This document shows, piece after piece, positions 36,701 through 51,700 of a stretch of DNA of 64,000 bases. This DNA is from Chrysaora quinquecirrha (lineage: Eukaryota; Cnidaria; Scyphozoa; Semaeostomeae; Pelagiidae). The number at the start of each line of letters is the position of its first letter. Position 1 is the stretch's first letter. Under the pieces are notes generated by a model. That model did no database searches and was not told the origin of the DNA. It was given only the letters and a program-made list of their open reading frames with translations. The stretch covers positions 473,098 through 537,097 of the forward strand of contig JACTAT010000061.1 in NCBI GenBank assembly GCA_014526335.1, in the 5' to 3' direction. The translations under genes were made by a program, and so were the position numbers.

Positions 36701-39700
36701 ATACAATGCAGAAGATATTGTTTCATAAGCAGCTTTGGGCTGCGTATCGTTTTTCGGAAAAAAGTTCACTTCAGTTCCTCTTGGAGGAGGGGGCTCAAAA
36801 TGGCTTATATTCTTAATGACGGGTTACGGATCGAGTTTCCAATTATGTGGCAAGGCTTTAGTTGAAAAGTACTATTGTACACCTTTTTCACTCAGAGCAT
36901 CGATTTCAAAATGTTATTAAATTCAATCATGAAAAAATGGAATTCAGATTTGAATTCAGCATCCTGTTTAGCATTGGGGAGAATTTCCTTGCTTTCATTT
37001 ACGTTTGAAACACTTTCACAAAACGAACTTCAGAAACGGATGTGTACGGGACTCAGCAGGAGCAGAAAAACGTAGTTGAGTTGTTCTTGTTGTGAAATTG
37101 GTGGTGTTGCTGTTTGAAAAAGTGGACGAAATCTGGGATAGATGTAGTCAGTCTAAAATTGAAGAAATAGATGAATGTGACTTCAATTGAAGGTTGACAT
37201 TCAAACGCGAGTACACTCTAATGACACTGCAAACAATACATAAAGTATCTCACCTTCACAGCATTTTCCCTCTCCTTCATATCATTAGACTGTAATCGAT
37301 TTAAGAAGTATTCCATGATTTCCAAAGTGCTGACCACATTAGCTTCTTCACCTCTGAGCAAAGACTGCAATCTATGTACCACTCTATCATGTACAGACTA
37401 GAAAATACAAGATAGGAAAGGATTTAACTACCAAATAGAATTATATTTATTGATTCTTTTTCACATCCTGTTTTCATATATTATCCAATTCACTTTTGTC
37501 TTGACTCTTGATATTTCTAAAGCTGTTTACTTCAATTCGGCACCACAGCAAACAGGTTACATACACGAACAGGACTGAGGCCCTGACAAAACGATCAAAC
37601 ATTGCCAGTCAAACATTTGAGACTAGCTTTACAGACAATGTTTGACCGTTTGGCCATACCAGAAAACATTGCTTGACAAGAATAAGTAACCCAAGATTGT
37701 CGCTTTATAGATATGCGTGACGCAAGCGACAATTGTTGGACAATCAATGTTTTGTGACATGGCCAAACAGTCAAACGTGGGGCCTGACAAGCAAATTTGA
37801 AATGTTTGACGAACAATGTTTGATCGTTTGGCCACGGCCTCAAGCCAGGCTTAAGTCGACCTACGATACGATAGAACTAGCGCCAACCAGTCATAACTGC
37901 TAACTTATGTCATTATGTCAACAACTAGTCAGAACTTATAGGATGCAGTTAATCGTGGTTGCAAGAGCACTCAGGTCAACCACGACTAAATTGAATCAGT
38001 TGCCAACTAATCGCAGAAGTAGAACATGCTCAACTTTCTGGAACTGTGTCCCGACTCATTGTCGTAAAAAAGGAACTAGTTACCAACTAGTTGCCAGAGC
38101 GCTTATGGGCGTATTTTTTGTAACCTCCTGATTTTGGCAGATCTTCCAAAATATGAAAACGGTAGACTTAGCAGGAAAAAGTTTCCTGCACCAAAAAACA
38201 CAGCTTCTGAAAACGCTGGGCTGATCAGAACAAAATCGAACTGAACCATACATTTTAAAGGGAGAACGAGATTGCTTGCAATGTCTGCGAAACCTTCCAG
38301 CTTCGGGGACAGAAGGTTTTGGACCCCTGCGAAACCTACCGTTTTCAGAAGACTGTACCAAAATAATACGTCTCGACGTCTGCCGAAAAGAGAAGGCGTC
38401 TGCTGAAAACAGAATGTGACCAAAAAAATACTCCCTATGTCGACAGGTCAGTTTCGACAAATTAGTTCAAAAATGAACGGTTAGCAGTCGGCAACTGGTT
38501 CCGACTGTGCGCAATGTCGACATTAACCTGGCTTTAGATGAAGAGCTTGTTAGACTTACCTTTTTATCATGGGATACAGAAGGTTTTTTATGCAATTTAG
38601 GTTTTCCATCTTTCATCAAAAGAAATTCACATAGACACTGCGAAGGCAATACGTTAAGAGAACTTTCGCTTGATTCCACCAGATCTGCGAGCCAAGGCAT
38701 GCTACGAGTCGAACCCTGGAAAACAGAATAATTCCCAATTAGCTGTTATTGATAATGATACAATTTTTGTAAGGATTAATTGATGCAGTTGTATAAAACT
38801 CGGTGCCCAAACAAGGTGGTTCTAAGAACAATCCTGGCCAAAATAGCTGATAGCCAAAATAGCCAAAATAGCTATTCTTCTTTGGGCCCTTTTCTCTCTC
38901 CAAACTCCAACGTTTCTTACTTATTCGCTCAAAGCAATCTTTCTCTTCGAAGTTTATCATTTTTAGCAAATTTCCAACACACAAACCTTGATGAATAACA
39001 CTGAAAAAGGGTGGCTTGCTGATTTTCATACCTGACTGTGAATGATATCAAGTAAAAAGTCCGGATTCCTGCTTTTGCAAAACATGTAATCGAGGCCAAG
39101 AGATTTATCCAGCATTTTCATGTGGTCAATTACGGACTGAGGTGGTTGACGAGGCGGACCGCTGAAATATAAGGAATATAAATAAATCATAAAAATAATA
39201 ATAATATGCTATGCGGTTATTGAACGATTGCGAGGTCAATGCTGGAAAATAATCGGACCGAAGCATGACGTACAGACCGAACGTAATGGACTATAATAGA
39301 ATATTTTTGAACTTTGTTTGAGAATGTTTACTCAAAAAACATGTTTTGTCAGTATTTCATTTTCCCATCCCAATCTCAACTTCGTCATTGAGAAAGTATG
39401 TGGCTATATCACGTGATTATATCAACGCCGGTCAATACGGCTTGTACAGACCGCTGAAGAACCAATCAAAGTATAAAATCAAAGTTGCATATTGAATCGA
39501 AGAATTTATAGAATTTCCCAATTTTCTATTTTGCAGGGTAATCTACAAAATCGTGCTTCCTCTAACTTTTATCGCCCCTCTCTCCATGCTCCGTTGGTAC
39601 CTGCCCCTTTTAGGACGTTCTGCCTCCGTGTCTCCCTGGACATGTCATTCTTGCAAATTGCTACGATCAATCCACAATTATAAACACTGCAAGAATCTTT

Positions 39701-42700
39701 GCAAAAATTTAACCATAACAAGTAATACGAAAAGATATTTAATAAAGTTAAGAAAATTCCTCAAAACGTGGGAGGAACTATCTGGTCGTACCTTGGATCC
39801 AAGCTGATCAATTGATCAATCAACAAACTGTTTTCTTTTGTAATTGTTTTGCCGGTTGTTGCTGCTGCTAAATGTGATTCAAAAACCAAAATGTCGTCTT
39901 TCTCTGCACGACTTAGTTGCAGTTCTCTGGATTTTATTTCATCAATTGAGGATTCTCCAGTAGCCAGAGGTGGAAACTTGTAATTTCTGCAAAATTAAAT
40001 ATATAAAACACTCTTAAACCCCGGCAAAACGCTCCAAACATTTCTCCAACAATATCAAACATTGTAGGACGTGGTTCGACTTTCTTGGCTCCCTTGGGTG
40101 GCCAAACGTTCCCAACATTTAATGCCAACGTTCCTTGACTTCACTCCAACATTTAGTTAGAGTAGAATTTAAAAAATTAAGCCCCAGCTTATAGTATCTG
40201 CTCGAGAAGGCATTGAATCAAGTATTTTCCTTTTGTGAGTTACTTGCACCTTTTCTGAGTGTCGGCAGTAACTTTCACCATTTATTGTCGCAGATTTATT
40301 TTTCTCTCTTTTCTCCCATTGTTCGTGAATTTAAAGAAAATTTGCTGCAGCACCTCTTCTGAAAAGACGGCAATCCCGGTCATTGCACATGGAGAGGATT
40401 ATCTTAGGCCCGGGCCAAACGGTCAAACATTGTTGTTCAAACATTCGAGATTTACTTTCCGAACAATGTTTGACCGTTTGGCCACAAAGTTTGAATGTTT
40501 GAATGTTTTTGAAAAGCTTAAAAAAATTTTCTGCTTGTGTCGAGCAAAAAATGTTCGACCAGTAATGTTTTGCGATGTGGCCTAACAATTTGCTTGATTA
40601 GCGAATTGCAAATGTTTAACCAAAATGTTTGATCGTTTGACCAGGGCCTTACTCAAAATGTCCACCATCTTCAAGAAAATTACGCGCCGACCCAGACCGT
40701 TTTTGGAAATGTCTATATAGCGCTTGCAGCCAAAGGAATCTTAGATAACCTGTCTACTGCTGTTCAACGGATATCGTGTGACTGTTCGTTTTATGGAGAC
40801 AAAGACCATTGTTACCTTGTTATGATCATTTCCATCATGCTTCGTGAGGTTGGATACGACTGCCATATTGGAAGACCTTCAAATGAAAGACATCAATCAG
40901 TACGAAAATCGTTAACGTTTCCTTACGAAAATGTTTGGTAAGCAACATGTGGACAGCCTGTAAGACCTATTCCATATTCCATAGAATTTTAGCGTGCTTA
41001 ACTTCTGCGCTTAGTTGATTCCTGTCAGTCGCAGTCGACCTGAGAGCTCTTGCGATCGCGTCTAACTGTATCCTGTAAGTTCTCACTTAATATGTCGACA
41101 TAAGTTAGCAGTTGATGTCAGCCCTGTCTTATCGTAGGTCGACCTAAGCCTGGTTAAAAATCGTTATAACAAGGTAAACGCATAATTCACAAAGCATACA
41201 CAAAATAATCTTCTACTATAAGGAAAAATGGAGAAAATGTCTCGGAAAATAGAAAAACAGGTATCGCTAATTGTTGTTGCATAGTGGCAAAAGTTTAGCA
41301 AGATGAGCCTTGAGAATGCGAACCAGATGTATAGTGGAATGTATAGCAGTTTGGCTATCAAACTATTACCTCAAAATTCCATGTAACACTGGTTTCATAC
41401 TGTGGTACAAGTGTAAACAAACCTTTGCATTGATTCGGAAGACTTACCAATAGTCATGGGATTGCATGCAGCTAGAATCAGAAGAATCGTCCATCCTTTC
41501 CAATACAAATTACTAATTGCAAGCTGAGGTGGTTGGTACCTGTAAGAAAAGGAAATAATACCATTAGCAGTACAGTTATGTCACACAAACAATAACATTG
41601 AAAAATAAAAGTCTTAAGACAGTTTTTAAAGGTGCATCCTTTTGGGACCTTTTCCTGCGTCTTCCTGGAGACTTTGGGGAGATCGAAAGTCAGCAAAACT
41701 CTCCCATTAAGATAAAGAGCTTAATGAAATCACAGAGAACATATTAGATCATATGCAGATTAGAAAAAACTACATACCCTCGTGGAAGTGAAATCTCTTT
41801 TGGGTGAGAATAGACACAAAGCGAAAGAATCATTTCGATCACGTTTTGTCTTTCAATCTCCAAACCAGGTAAACCTAAAATGGAGTGTAAACCTATAGTT
41901 AAGAAAATCTGGCATTTGTTTCTATAAATATCAGCAATTCAATACAACTACAAAAAGCTATAAGTCCAGATATGAGCCCAGGTTTTGCTCTTCAGAGAAA
42001 GGCACTTATGGACCAGTCGCTCAGTATCTACTATGTATGTAGAACAGCTGCTTCATGTAAATGTGACGTATGTCTTCTAGCACGTTATGTTATTTCTATA
42101 TCTATTTACGTCAGTAGTTATGCATCATAATAACGGGAACTTTCTGTTAGAACAAAGTTGCATATAGTTTCTATCTGCGCAATAAATCATGTGAATAGTA
42201 AATACTATAACTAGAAACTCTTCTCAATAACTATTTAGTCAATTCAAAGACAGTGTAAATTCAGTTTGAATGACAAGATATAGAAACGTCTCTCAAATGT
42301 CGTCAGACTTCGTGTGTTCTTTGTGCGCACGTAAAACTAAAGCAGCAAAAGATCCTTTGCTACGAACGATCCCGATAACAGCTGGAGGGGGCCTGAGAGA
42401 TAAGACAAATTTTGTAAAAAAAATTTTTACCGTGTTTCCTGGAATAAGTGCCCTCCCTCGAATAAGCGCCCCCAAGACTGAGCTACTTATCACGTTGGTC
42501 CGGGCGCTCAATCAAGGACATACGGCATTGCCCATTCCAAATACACACAAAAAACTCCAACTCTAGACTTATTACCTGAGTCCCATTTATCGCCGAGATC
42601 GCTCAAACTACCGCTCAAACCTGATCGCATTTATCGCAACACCAACCCGAGATTGCTCAGACTCTAGTTTAAGCGTCCTAGACATTCACTTCAATAGCAG

Positions 42701-45700
42701 TCACTACAACTTAGCTAATAAGTCTATTACGACTGGGATAAGTTACCTGTTCTTAAAACAGCAGATCTTTGAGCCAGTCTCTCTATGATATCCAATGCAT
42801 CAGCACAATTCATTGGGAATTCATCGGACAAACCCAGCAGTAGCAATCTTAGCAATGCATCTTCAGTCACTGGGACGTCTCTTACTAAACTCAGTAAAAA
42901 CCTAAAACACACAAAGTAAATTTTGATATAGTTGTAAACACCGAATCAAGAACCAAATAAAATTCTTTTTCAAATAAACCTTTTTGATTTTCTATGAGTA
43001 GAATATCACAATAGACGATACCGCAAGAAAGATAGCGTTTGGGTGCATAATTGACCATGATTCATTGCGCGATTCATAGCGTTAACATATGGTGTTCTCA
43101 TAATCACTGAAAACTCCGTCAAACAACGCAATGCATCATGGCCAGATACCCCTGACGCCATCTTTTGCGCAATCCTCTGTTGATGAGATATGAATCTGGG
43201 CTAAGCCAACGACAACTCCACAGATCAAAAGCCTAATGCAATGGACGAGTAACCATCCAAATTATACAGCCCAGAGAGGAAAAAGGCTCAACATAGCTGA
43301 ATGGGAGGAGAGCCAATCATCTCACAAGATAAAGGGAGATAACCAATGCATACGCACCGATCAGCACAATTCATTGAAAATTCATCGAATAAGCCCAGCA
43401 ATGTAGAGTCCAAGATTAAGTGATTTAGTTGTAGATTCCAAGTTAGAAGGGCAAATTTTCTGTCTCCCAAAAAAGGCTTTTTGTTTCTATATGGACAGAT
43501 TCTTAAACAACTAGATCAGACAAATCTGTTATACAAGGTCTAAGAATTACTTAAGATATAGTTTCAAAAGTCGAAAAGGACCATTTACATAAATCAATGA
43601 CTGCATGATCTAACTGACTGATTATTTTGGTGACTGATTGGCTGATCGCTCGTTTTCAATACAATTTCTCATGGCACATCAAACTGGGCCACTTTTTACA
43701 GGTGGTTACTTTGCAAAATAGAACAACGATGACTGTTTCAAATTAGAACAAGAGACAAATATATAGAGAGATAACAGAAATCTGAAACTAACCCGGTTTC
43801 ATTCTCTGAAGGCCAAGAGTCTTTACTCTGATAACAATCATTACTTTCCAAGAACATAACTTTATTCAAGCTAAAAAAGCAAAGCAAAATACAATTCACA
43901 AACATAACACGGAAAAAGAAGAAGACAGGATTTTTCTCTTAAAAAACTGGCTAAAAGGCTTCTTTTTCATTTTTTGACCAAATAGACCATAGTGATTTCA
44001 GATTCGAGATGGGCAAACAATTTTGACCAGAAGTTGACTTTTCTGCTTACGTCAGCTATTGAGCCGCTTAAAACATTCTTAGAAGACGCATGGCAAAACT
44101 AATTGCATATATGAACCCTACGTATTCAGCGAATTCGAATAATTTATGTCTTCTTGTTTCGATAAATTTTAAATTTTCAGATATGGCGTCATCTTTAGAT
44201 CATTTTATGACGTCATATCTGAACGGAAGTCATATCCGATTTAGGACGGTCCAAAAAGAGCAGTTTTAAGCAAGGAGCTTATAGAACGGGAGGCGCAACA
44301 TCCGTATGATTACCATATCCATGTGATACGCAGCGTCGCTTTCAACCCCCGCCTCAAGACGCGCTCGCATTTAAGGTCCCACGAGAAAGCATCCTTTTGG
44401 AATAAAAGAAAAAAATTAACACCATGAAAAATCAAGATTAGTTTAGATGTTCAAACTTACCAAGAAACATATTCCTTTTCTGATGGACTAAACATTGGTA
44501 TGACCTTTGTATGAAACCACCAAACGGCATCTCTCTGTATCAAAGAAATTTGAGTTTGGAATTCTTGCAAAACAGAAAAATCTGAAAAGAGAATGACATC
44601 TTTCATGTGACATGACAATTCCTCATGTATTCATAGAACCTAGAGCCTGAAATTTCATATTTTCTAAGCATTAAAAGAGCCATTTCAGCCCCATAATCCA
44701 AAATCCATATCTGATAAGACTCATATGGATGTCCCATATCCTAACAGGCCCTTGATAAAGAGTTTTAATCCACTCACTGGGGTTCAAGATTTGATATATG
44801 CCTACCATACTTGTTACAAGTAGTGCATTTTGGCCTAATAATTCGATCAACCAATCAATAAATATAAACAGGAATAAAAATAAAATAAATAATTAGGCAA
44901 ATAGATGAATAAATAAATAAATGAATAAACTAATTAATTAATTAATTATTACGTAAATTAACAAATGAATAATAAAAGAATAGATTCATCTTAACAATTT
45001 TAATAAACAAACAAATAAATAAATAAATAAAAAAATAAGTAAATAAATGAAAAATAAATAAATATATAAATAGTTAAATGTCCTGTTACCTCTCTTTTCC
45101 CCTCTTCCGATTGCGACAGCTATTTCTCTGACAGCGGGTGATACACTTGCAAGCATTGACATGGAGATCAATGAAACCAATGATGAAAATATCCGGTCCT
45201 GTTTTAATAGACAAAATGTTCTTATATCACTGAAATATTGGTCATTAAAAAATGGGCTATCATAACAATCATCTCGCTGCTTTACCCACTCTGCCTAACA
45301 TTTCTGAATAGTTCACTGGGTTCCTTTACGAAATTTGATGGTACTAAGTTAAAGGCGTGTTCTTCTTAACCAAATATTTTTTTGGTAACCTTCTTTTTTC
45401 TGAATGTGAGATATTTTCGCTTTGAAGTTCGAAAGAAACTGCAATTTTACCAGTTGCCAGGAGGCATTCCAGGAATGGGTTTGGGGACAAGGTGAGTAAG
45501 AGTTTTGGCGCGAAAGTTGACTGACGTTTGGAACAAACTTTGGAAAGTCTCGAATTTTCAGAATTCCTGTGTTTTTGAAAATCAAGGATTCTGTTTTTGA
45601 AAGCCTACTTCTTTCGAAATTGGGAATGTTTTGAAGGTTCATTCAGAAGAACACGCCCTAACTTTAGTGATTTCTTCCTGCAGTTCATAAAACCTCAGCT

Positions 45701-45732
45701 TAGCTGTAGAGGATTACGACGATACCTAATGG

Positions 45733-45769
<37 letters not shown>

Positions 45770-48700
45770 ATGATGATGATGATGATGATGGTAGTAGTTG
45801 TGATGGTTGCGATGGTGGTGGTGGTTATTGAACAAATTATAACTCGATGAAACGATCAAACATTGTTTGTCGGACATCCAAACATTTGCTTATCAAGCAG
45901 AAATGTTTCATCACCGTTGGGGCACGTTGCAAGTGATCAACTGATCTGAACAGTCAAAAATATGTTATTTACCTTGAGATTCTGATCAAGATCAGCAAGA
46001 AAATTGTCACTGCGTTCTTGCATAAGACAGCGACAAAATGCAACGAAATTGATTTCGTAGCGAAGAACTCTCACGATTTCCCTGAACAATGCTCTCAAAG
46101 GTTTCAAGTATTCTTCCCTACGATAAACAAACTTTCAATAAGAAAAAAATGAAGACAATCTTTAGGCATGTTTTCTCATAAGAAACTCTTCAAAATTGCG
46201 ATATAAAGCAGAAACAACTCTTAATATGTCAGAGTACAAACGTCAGAAACAAGATATTGAGGCGGTAAATAAAGAGTCCTCGAGTCTGGATCGAAATGCA
46301 CAATCCAGAAAAGTGAAACTGAATTGATATTGTGTTTTGAACACCAATCAGCTCGCTGAAAACAGCAGAAAGACCAATAGAATTGACGAAGAGTCCAAGT
46401 AAGAAAATGAGCTCTTTCGATCTACATAAAACCGCCCTTTTTTGCTTCTATATTGAAAGATTCTAAAACAATCTTGCTCTGCCAAATATGCTGAATAAAA
46501 CTTGATAATAGAAATCTACAAGAAGCTCCGACTCCAAGATGGCGAAAAAATTCGAGGAATTCGTTTTTTTAAATATTATAAGAAATACGTTAGAAAGTTA
46601 GGAATGAATGAGAAGGATGATTGATTTTAAACAAAAGTTTTCAAACCTGTTCATTAGTAGATCTTGAAAAACCGATGCCAAATACTGAAAAGCAAAATAC
46701 AGTAGATTATTTCTGACCCTGTACAGTATCTTTGGTGTAGCGGTGAGACGATTGAAGGTGTTGGCGGGTAAAAACACTTAAAAATACAAAATTTTACTTT
46801 CTCTAGGGCTTCCATATTAAAGGAAAGAACATAGTTTTTGGTTTAGCCAGATGTAGCTTTAGTCTTGTCAGTTTGTCAGTATGCTTGCAGAACAAGATTA
46901 AACTAAGGGATTGCCTGCGACAAAATGTGTAGCAAGAGACATGCAAAATATTTCTGGGAGACAACAGAAACATTTCTTGTCTCCACGACATGCAAATGAC
47001 TCGGCGGACATGTAGCTCGCTTGTCCCTCGCATGATTAGCAACCCTGGGAGATACGCCGAATGCAGTGTCGCGTGCGACATGTCTACTAGTTTAGCCATA
47101 GCTTAAGGGCTTGGCTAAACTAGGACACATGTCGCGCACGATATTGACGTCCCCTCGGTGTCATTTAGTTCAACCACCTCGGAAACTGTGTAGCGCGCGA
47201 CAAAATTTGTAGCAAGAGACAAGTAAATGTTTCTGGGAGACCGAGGAGACTAGTTTAGCCATAGCTTAAAAACATAAAACCGGTTTTACTAACCTTAGCA
47301 GCATTTTCAGGCTCAATTTGAAAAATTACTTGAAGTATAGGCATGTTGTTTGGATTTCTCTGCTGTCCTAATTCATTATAGATAACATGTTTCAGAGTTG
47401 TGCCGAGGTTATTTGGATGCTGGTTGACAAGTTCCCTGCAGAAAAAATACAAAACAAATCTAAATCTTGTGCAGCTTTTCCTTAGTCGTGATGATCATAA
47501 TGGCACCATTTCACTAAATAGTGCTGACGGTGAGAATTCTCGACAGAGTATTTGTCACAAAAACTGTCAATCAAGAAAGCGAAAGAGAGCGCAAGAACTT
47601 TTGGTTGTACTTAAAAGCTTTTTTCGTCTGAGATTCCTTAGATTGAGTTGGGAGTCGTTGAAAAGAACCAGACAACTAGATCTTTTAAGAAACCTGCAAG
47701 GTGTGCGAATCGCTAACGATATTAACTTTCGGTCTTTTTTCGGGTTTTGACCGATACACACTTATAATAATCACTAGGTTTGACTAGCATACCATTAACA
47801 GTAACATAACAGTAACGAATCAAGACTACAGCATCCCACTAGTGGCTAGGCCTACACGAGATCTCTACAAGTCCTGGGTTCTAGTTTCTTGAACAATTGC
47901 GTAATAGTTCTTTATTTACTACTTCACTACATCACCCCTCTTGTCAGAATTAAAAATTTAACGAAAACTTTCAAAGTCAACAAACTAAATGGAGAATAAT
48001 ATAACGTCTATAATTTAAACTAAATAAGAAGGTAAAGGGTTTCCATATCGTTGGGTTGGGCGTCGTTCTCTAGATGAGCGTCTGATTGTCCTAACACTTG
48101 ACAAAGTTGCTCAAGTTTAGGTATTTTGGGTCTTTCGAATCCTTATATCACTACGACTTGGTCGCTAGGGTCGTGTATGAGATTCGATTGATGTTGACGC
48201 TTTGGGCCTTTTCAACGACCCAAAGACTTAGTGTGAAGCAGGCTTTATTCTGTATAAGAAGACATAAAGTTAAGAAGCTCTTGCATTAGAAACAACGGTA
48301 TCTTACTAAGCATGCTTACTTACTTTATACATGTGATGTAATGATTGGCGAGTGGCTTTGGTTTCAGCCTCATTTTCACTAAATTTCCGATGACCTCGAT
48401 GTCCTCGCTGTTGTGTGTATTGCAATTCAGGGCCACAGACATAAGCAGTTCTTGGGCTGGTCGAGTCAGCTGGAAGGAAAACAATCAGTGTGAGAAAAAT
48501 AAAAAGATAGTCTTTACGGATTCCTGTCACTACTTAAGGCCTGGCTAAACTAGGGGACATGTCGCGCGTGACATAAATGTCTCTTTGGTGTCTCCCAGTT
48601 TTGCCACCTCGGAAACTTTGTAGTGTGCGACCAAAAATTGTAGCAGGAGACACGCAAATGCTTCTAGGAGTCAGCAGAAACATTTGTTGTCTCTGCGACA

Positions 48701-51700
48701 TGCAAATGACTCAGAGACATGTTGCTTGCTTGTCACTCGCATGTTTAGCCACCCTGGGGAGACACGCCGAATACAGTGTCGCACGCGACATGTCTCCTAG
48801 TTTAGCCATAGCTTTAATGAATAAATGATTTCCTCTTCTCCTCAATAAAAATATACTTTCTATACACACGAAATCCCTAGCCAAACGATCAAACATTGTA
48901 AGCCAAACATTTGAAATTCGCTAGTCAAGCAAAAAGGTTTTACCAATGGGCCAATTCGCAAAAAAATTCTCCTCAAACATTTCAGCTCATTTCTAGCAAA
49001 ATATAGTTGAAAGTTTCAATAATAACGCGCAACAAATTTTGCTTATTTTTCCTTATCAAGCAGTGTATTGTGACGTGGCCAAACGCTACAAAATTGCAGG
49101 ATAAGCAAATCTTAAATGTTTCTCGAACAATGTTGACCCATTTTTCCAAGGCCTGAGGTTGCTGTCTGGCCTTTGTTCCAACATTCAAGGACAAAATTAG
49201 AGAATTACCAAATTGGCGCCCTTAATTTTTGGGCGACTTGTTTTTAAAAAGTAGGCCTTCTTCGCGCATGATTATCTAACCATTAAGGATGCGTTCTTTT
49301 GGGATTTTGCTCGGTGCCTTATTTTCTGGAGACTTCCGAGAGATTGAGGGCCCATTCTTTTGGGAAATTCTCGTGAAAATCGGAGACTTTTTTGGTTCGA
49401 ATCTATCCTGACTCGAAAGCTGGAAGACTTTTCAGACTTTGCAAATGCAAATTGTTTCAAATCAACTTCTCCAAAACATTCCGTTTCTCGATATTTCGTG
49501 TATTGTTTTGGCGCGTATGCAGGTAATATGCTGGAAGGCTTTCTATAAAGGCCAAGCCATAAACATTCATTAACCCGGGGACACGTAACGTGCATTTTCA
49601 AGGTTCTAAAGGGTGTTTTTTTAAAAAATGTCCCACTAGTCCAAGCCCCCTTCCCCGTAGAGCTCACTTCACTTCGCCGTCCCCGGTAAGGGTCCCATCT
49701 TCCATCTTACTAGGGCTTCAAGCGTCTCCGTTATCCCCCTGTATAAAAGCCCCCCCCCAAAAAATGAGTTTACCTTTGGGTTTTGCAACCACGCTTCGAT
49801 CTTTTGCGATGCAATCAGCCTCACTTCTGAGTAACCGCAAACCGAGGCCAGAAACCTCAACATATTCCTTGAGACACCGTCAATCATTTGGCGTTTAGTT
49901 AACTGCTCCTTCACAACATCTTGAATGTAATACTGCACATTTGATTCCATATTTGGGGATGAATATCTATGGAGCAAAAGATAAGAATTCACCCATTCAT
50001 TCAGGACTACATTTGTGTTTGAAAACTGTGACATTTTCAATGAGCGCCCGTCATCCCAAATGAGGACCACTCTCAAATTAGGGCCCTTATGTTCAGAGTT
50101 CTGAGTAGACTTATTACATAGGTCGTAGTCTACGCTCCTCCACATTCCACCACTCCGCTCCAACTACTCTGAGGAAACAGCAATTATGTTATTGTAATTG
50201 TTAGTAGCTGTTTCCGAAAGAGTGGGAGGAATGTAACAAGTCTAGGTTCTAAGCAAATCGAAATCAGATTGGCCTATGGAGCGAAAACTACGACTCAAGG
50301 AGTAAGTCCAACCATAACCATTAGCACTCACCTTGGCATTATTGTTGCTGTTTCATCTGCAGTTACAGTAATTCCGGCTTCTTCTAGAATCATCTGTTCA
50401 TCTGTTGCTGCAGAATGCGAAGAAGGAATCTCTCCTACCAAACAAAAAAGGAGTTTCTTGCAAGACAAAAATTGACAGGGGGGACGATCCATTTCACAAG
50501 TCTAATTCTACCACTTATAGGAATAATCTTAGGATCCTTCGTAGAGCGTTAAGGCCTGGCAAAACTAGGAGACATCGTCGCGCGTGACATGTCCCCTCGA
50601 TAATTCCCGGTTTAGCCATCTCGGAAATTTTGTAGCGCGAGATAAAATTTGTAGCGAGAGACAAGCAAATGTTTTTGGGAGACAACAGAAACATTTCTTG
50701 TCTTCGCTACACGCGAGTGATTCGGGGACATGCTACACGAAGTAGACAACCAACACGATTCTTTAGTTCACGCTTCCCTGCTTATGATATGTAACTCCTA
50801 TGCAACATCAAAAACATCAAGCGAAGTCGTGGGAATGATGGAGTGAGTCTACTTTCGGAGCCTGAACTAATAAGTAAAGGTTCGCATTTCTGAGCCCCTT
50901 AATGAAATATAGATCGGTACCACAAGTTAAAGATAAGTGAAAGCTAAAAAGTCCCAGTTCTAAATACCTTTCTCTACTCACCTAAAACCCCAGACTGAAT
51001 TTCCTTCCTTGGTTGGTCTCCAGCTGCAGGTTTGATCGGTAAAACTGTACTGAACGCTGTGATGATATTATCCACAAACACCTTACAATTCTCATTATCA
51101 ATCCATGATCTGTCACCTACAGCATCCTCTACATAAACCTAAAAACAATTCATTATAATGAAATTTTTCTATGGTATGTCAATATGTACATCATTGGTGT
51201 ATATTTGTCTTGCATGGCGAACACAAGGATAGATTTTTCCACAAGTGGCATAACACAATGGGTTTTTCTTACCTTAACAAAAGACTGGGGCCAGTTGTCC
51301 TCGTTTTGAAATGCGTAGGTTAAGATGTTGCATGCCATCGATGTTAGTAGAGGGTTTGGCTTTGGTTTAACTGCTGTGTTACTGGTTTCTCGTTTCAGAA
51401 ACATCAGCAAATGCTACAAGAAAAAAGGAGTTTATTGCGTCGTAGTTATTGTGATGAATTCCAATGCTTCTAAGTGACGCGTGAAGTTGAAGATTAAATG
51501 GCGCATTAGGCCGATATGCTAATAGACTACACGCATACACGCATTTTTTATGGAAGTTCGGCTCAGACTCAGTACGAAAATTCCTTTACTAAAAGCCAAA
51601 TTTTATCACTAAAGATCCATTAGCCTTAGCGATTCCTTAACTTTTTATGTATTTTGTAATTGTTCAAAAGAAACCAAAGATCAAGGAAACATAAGTAATA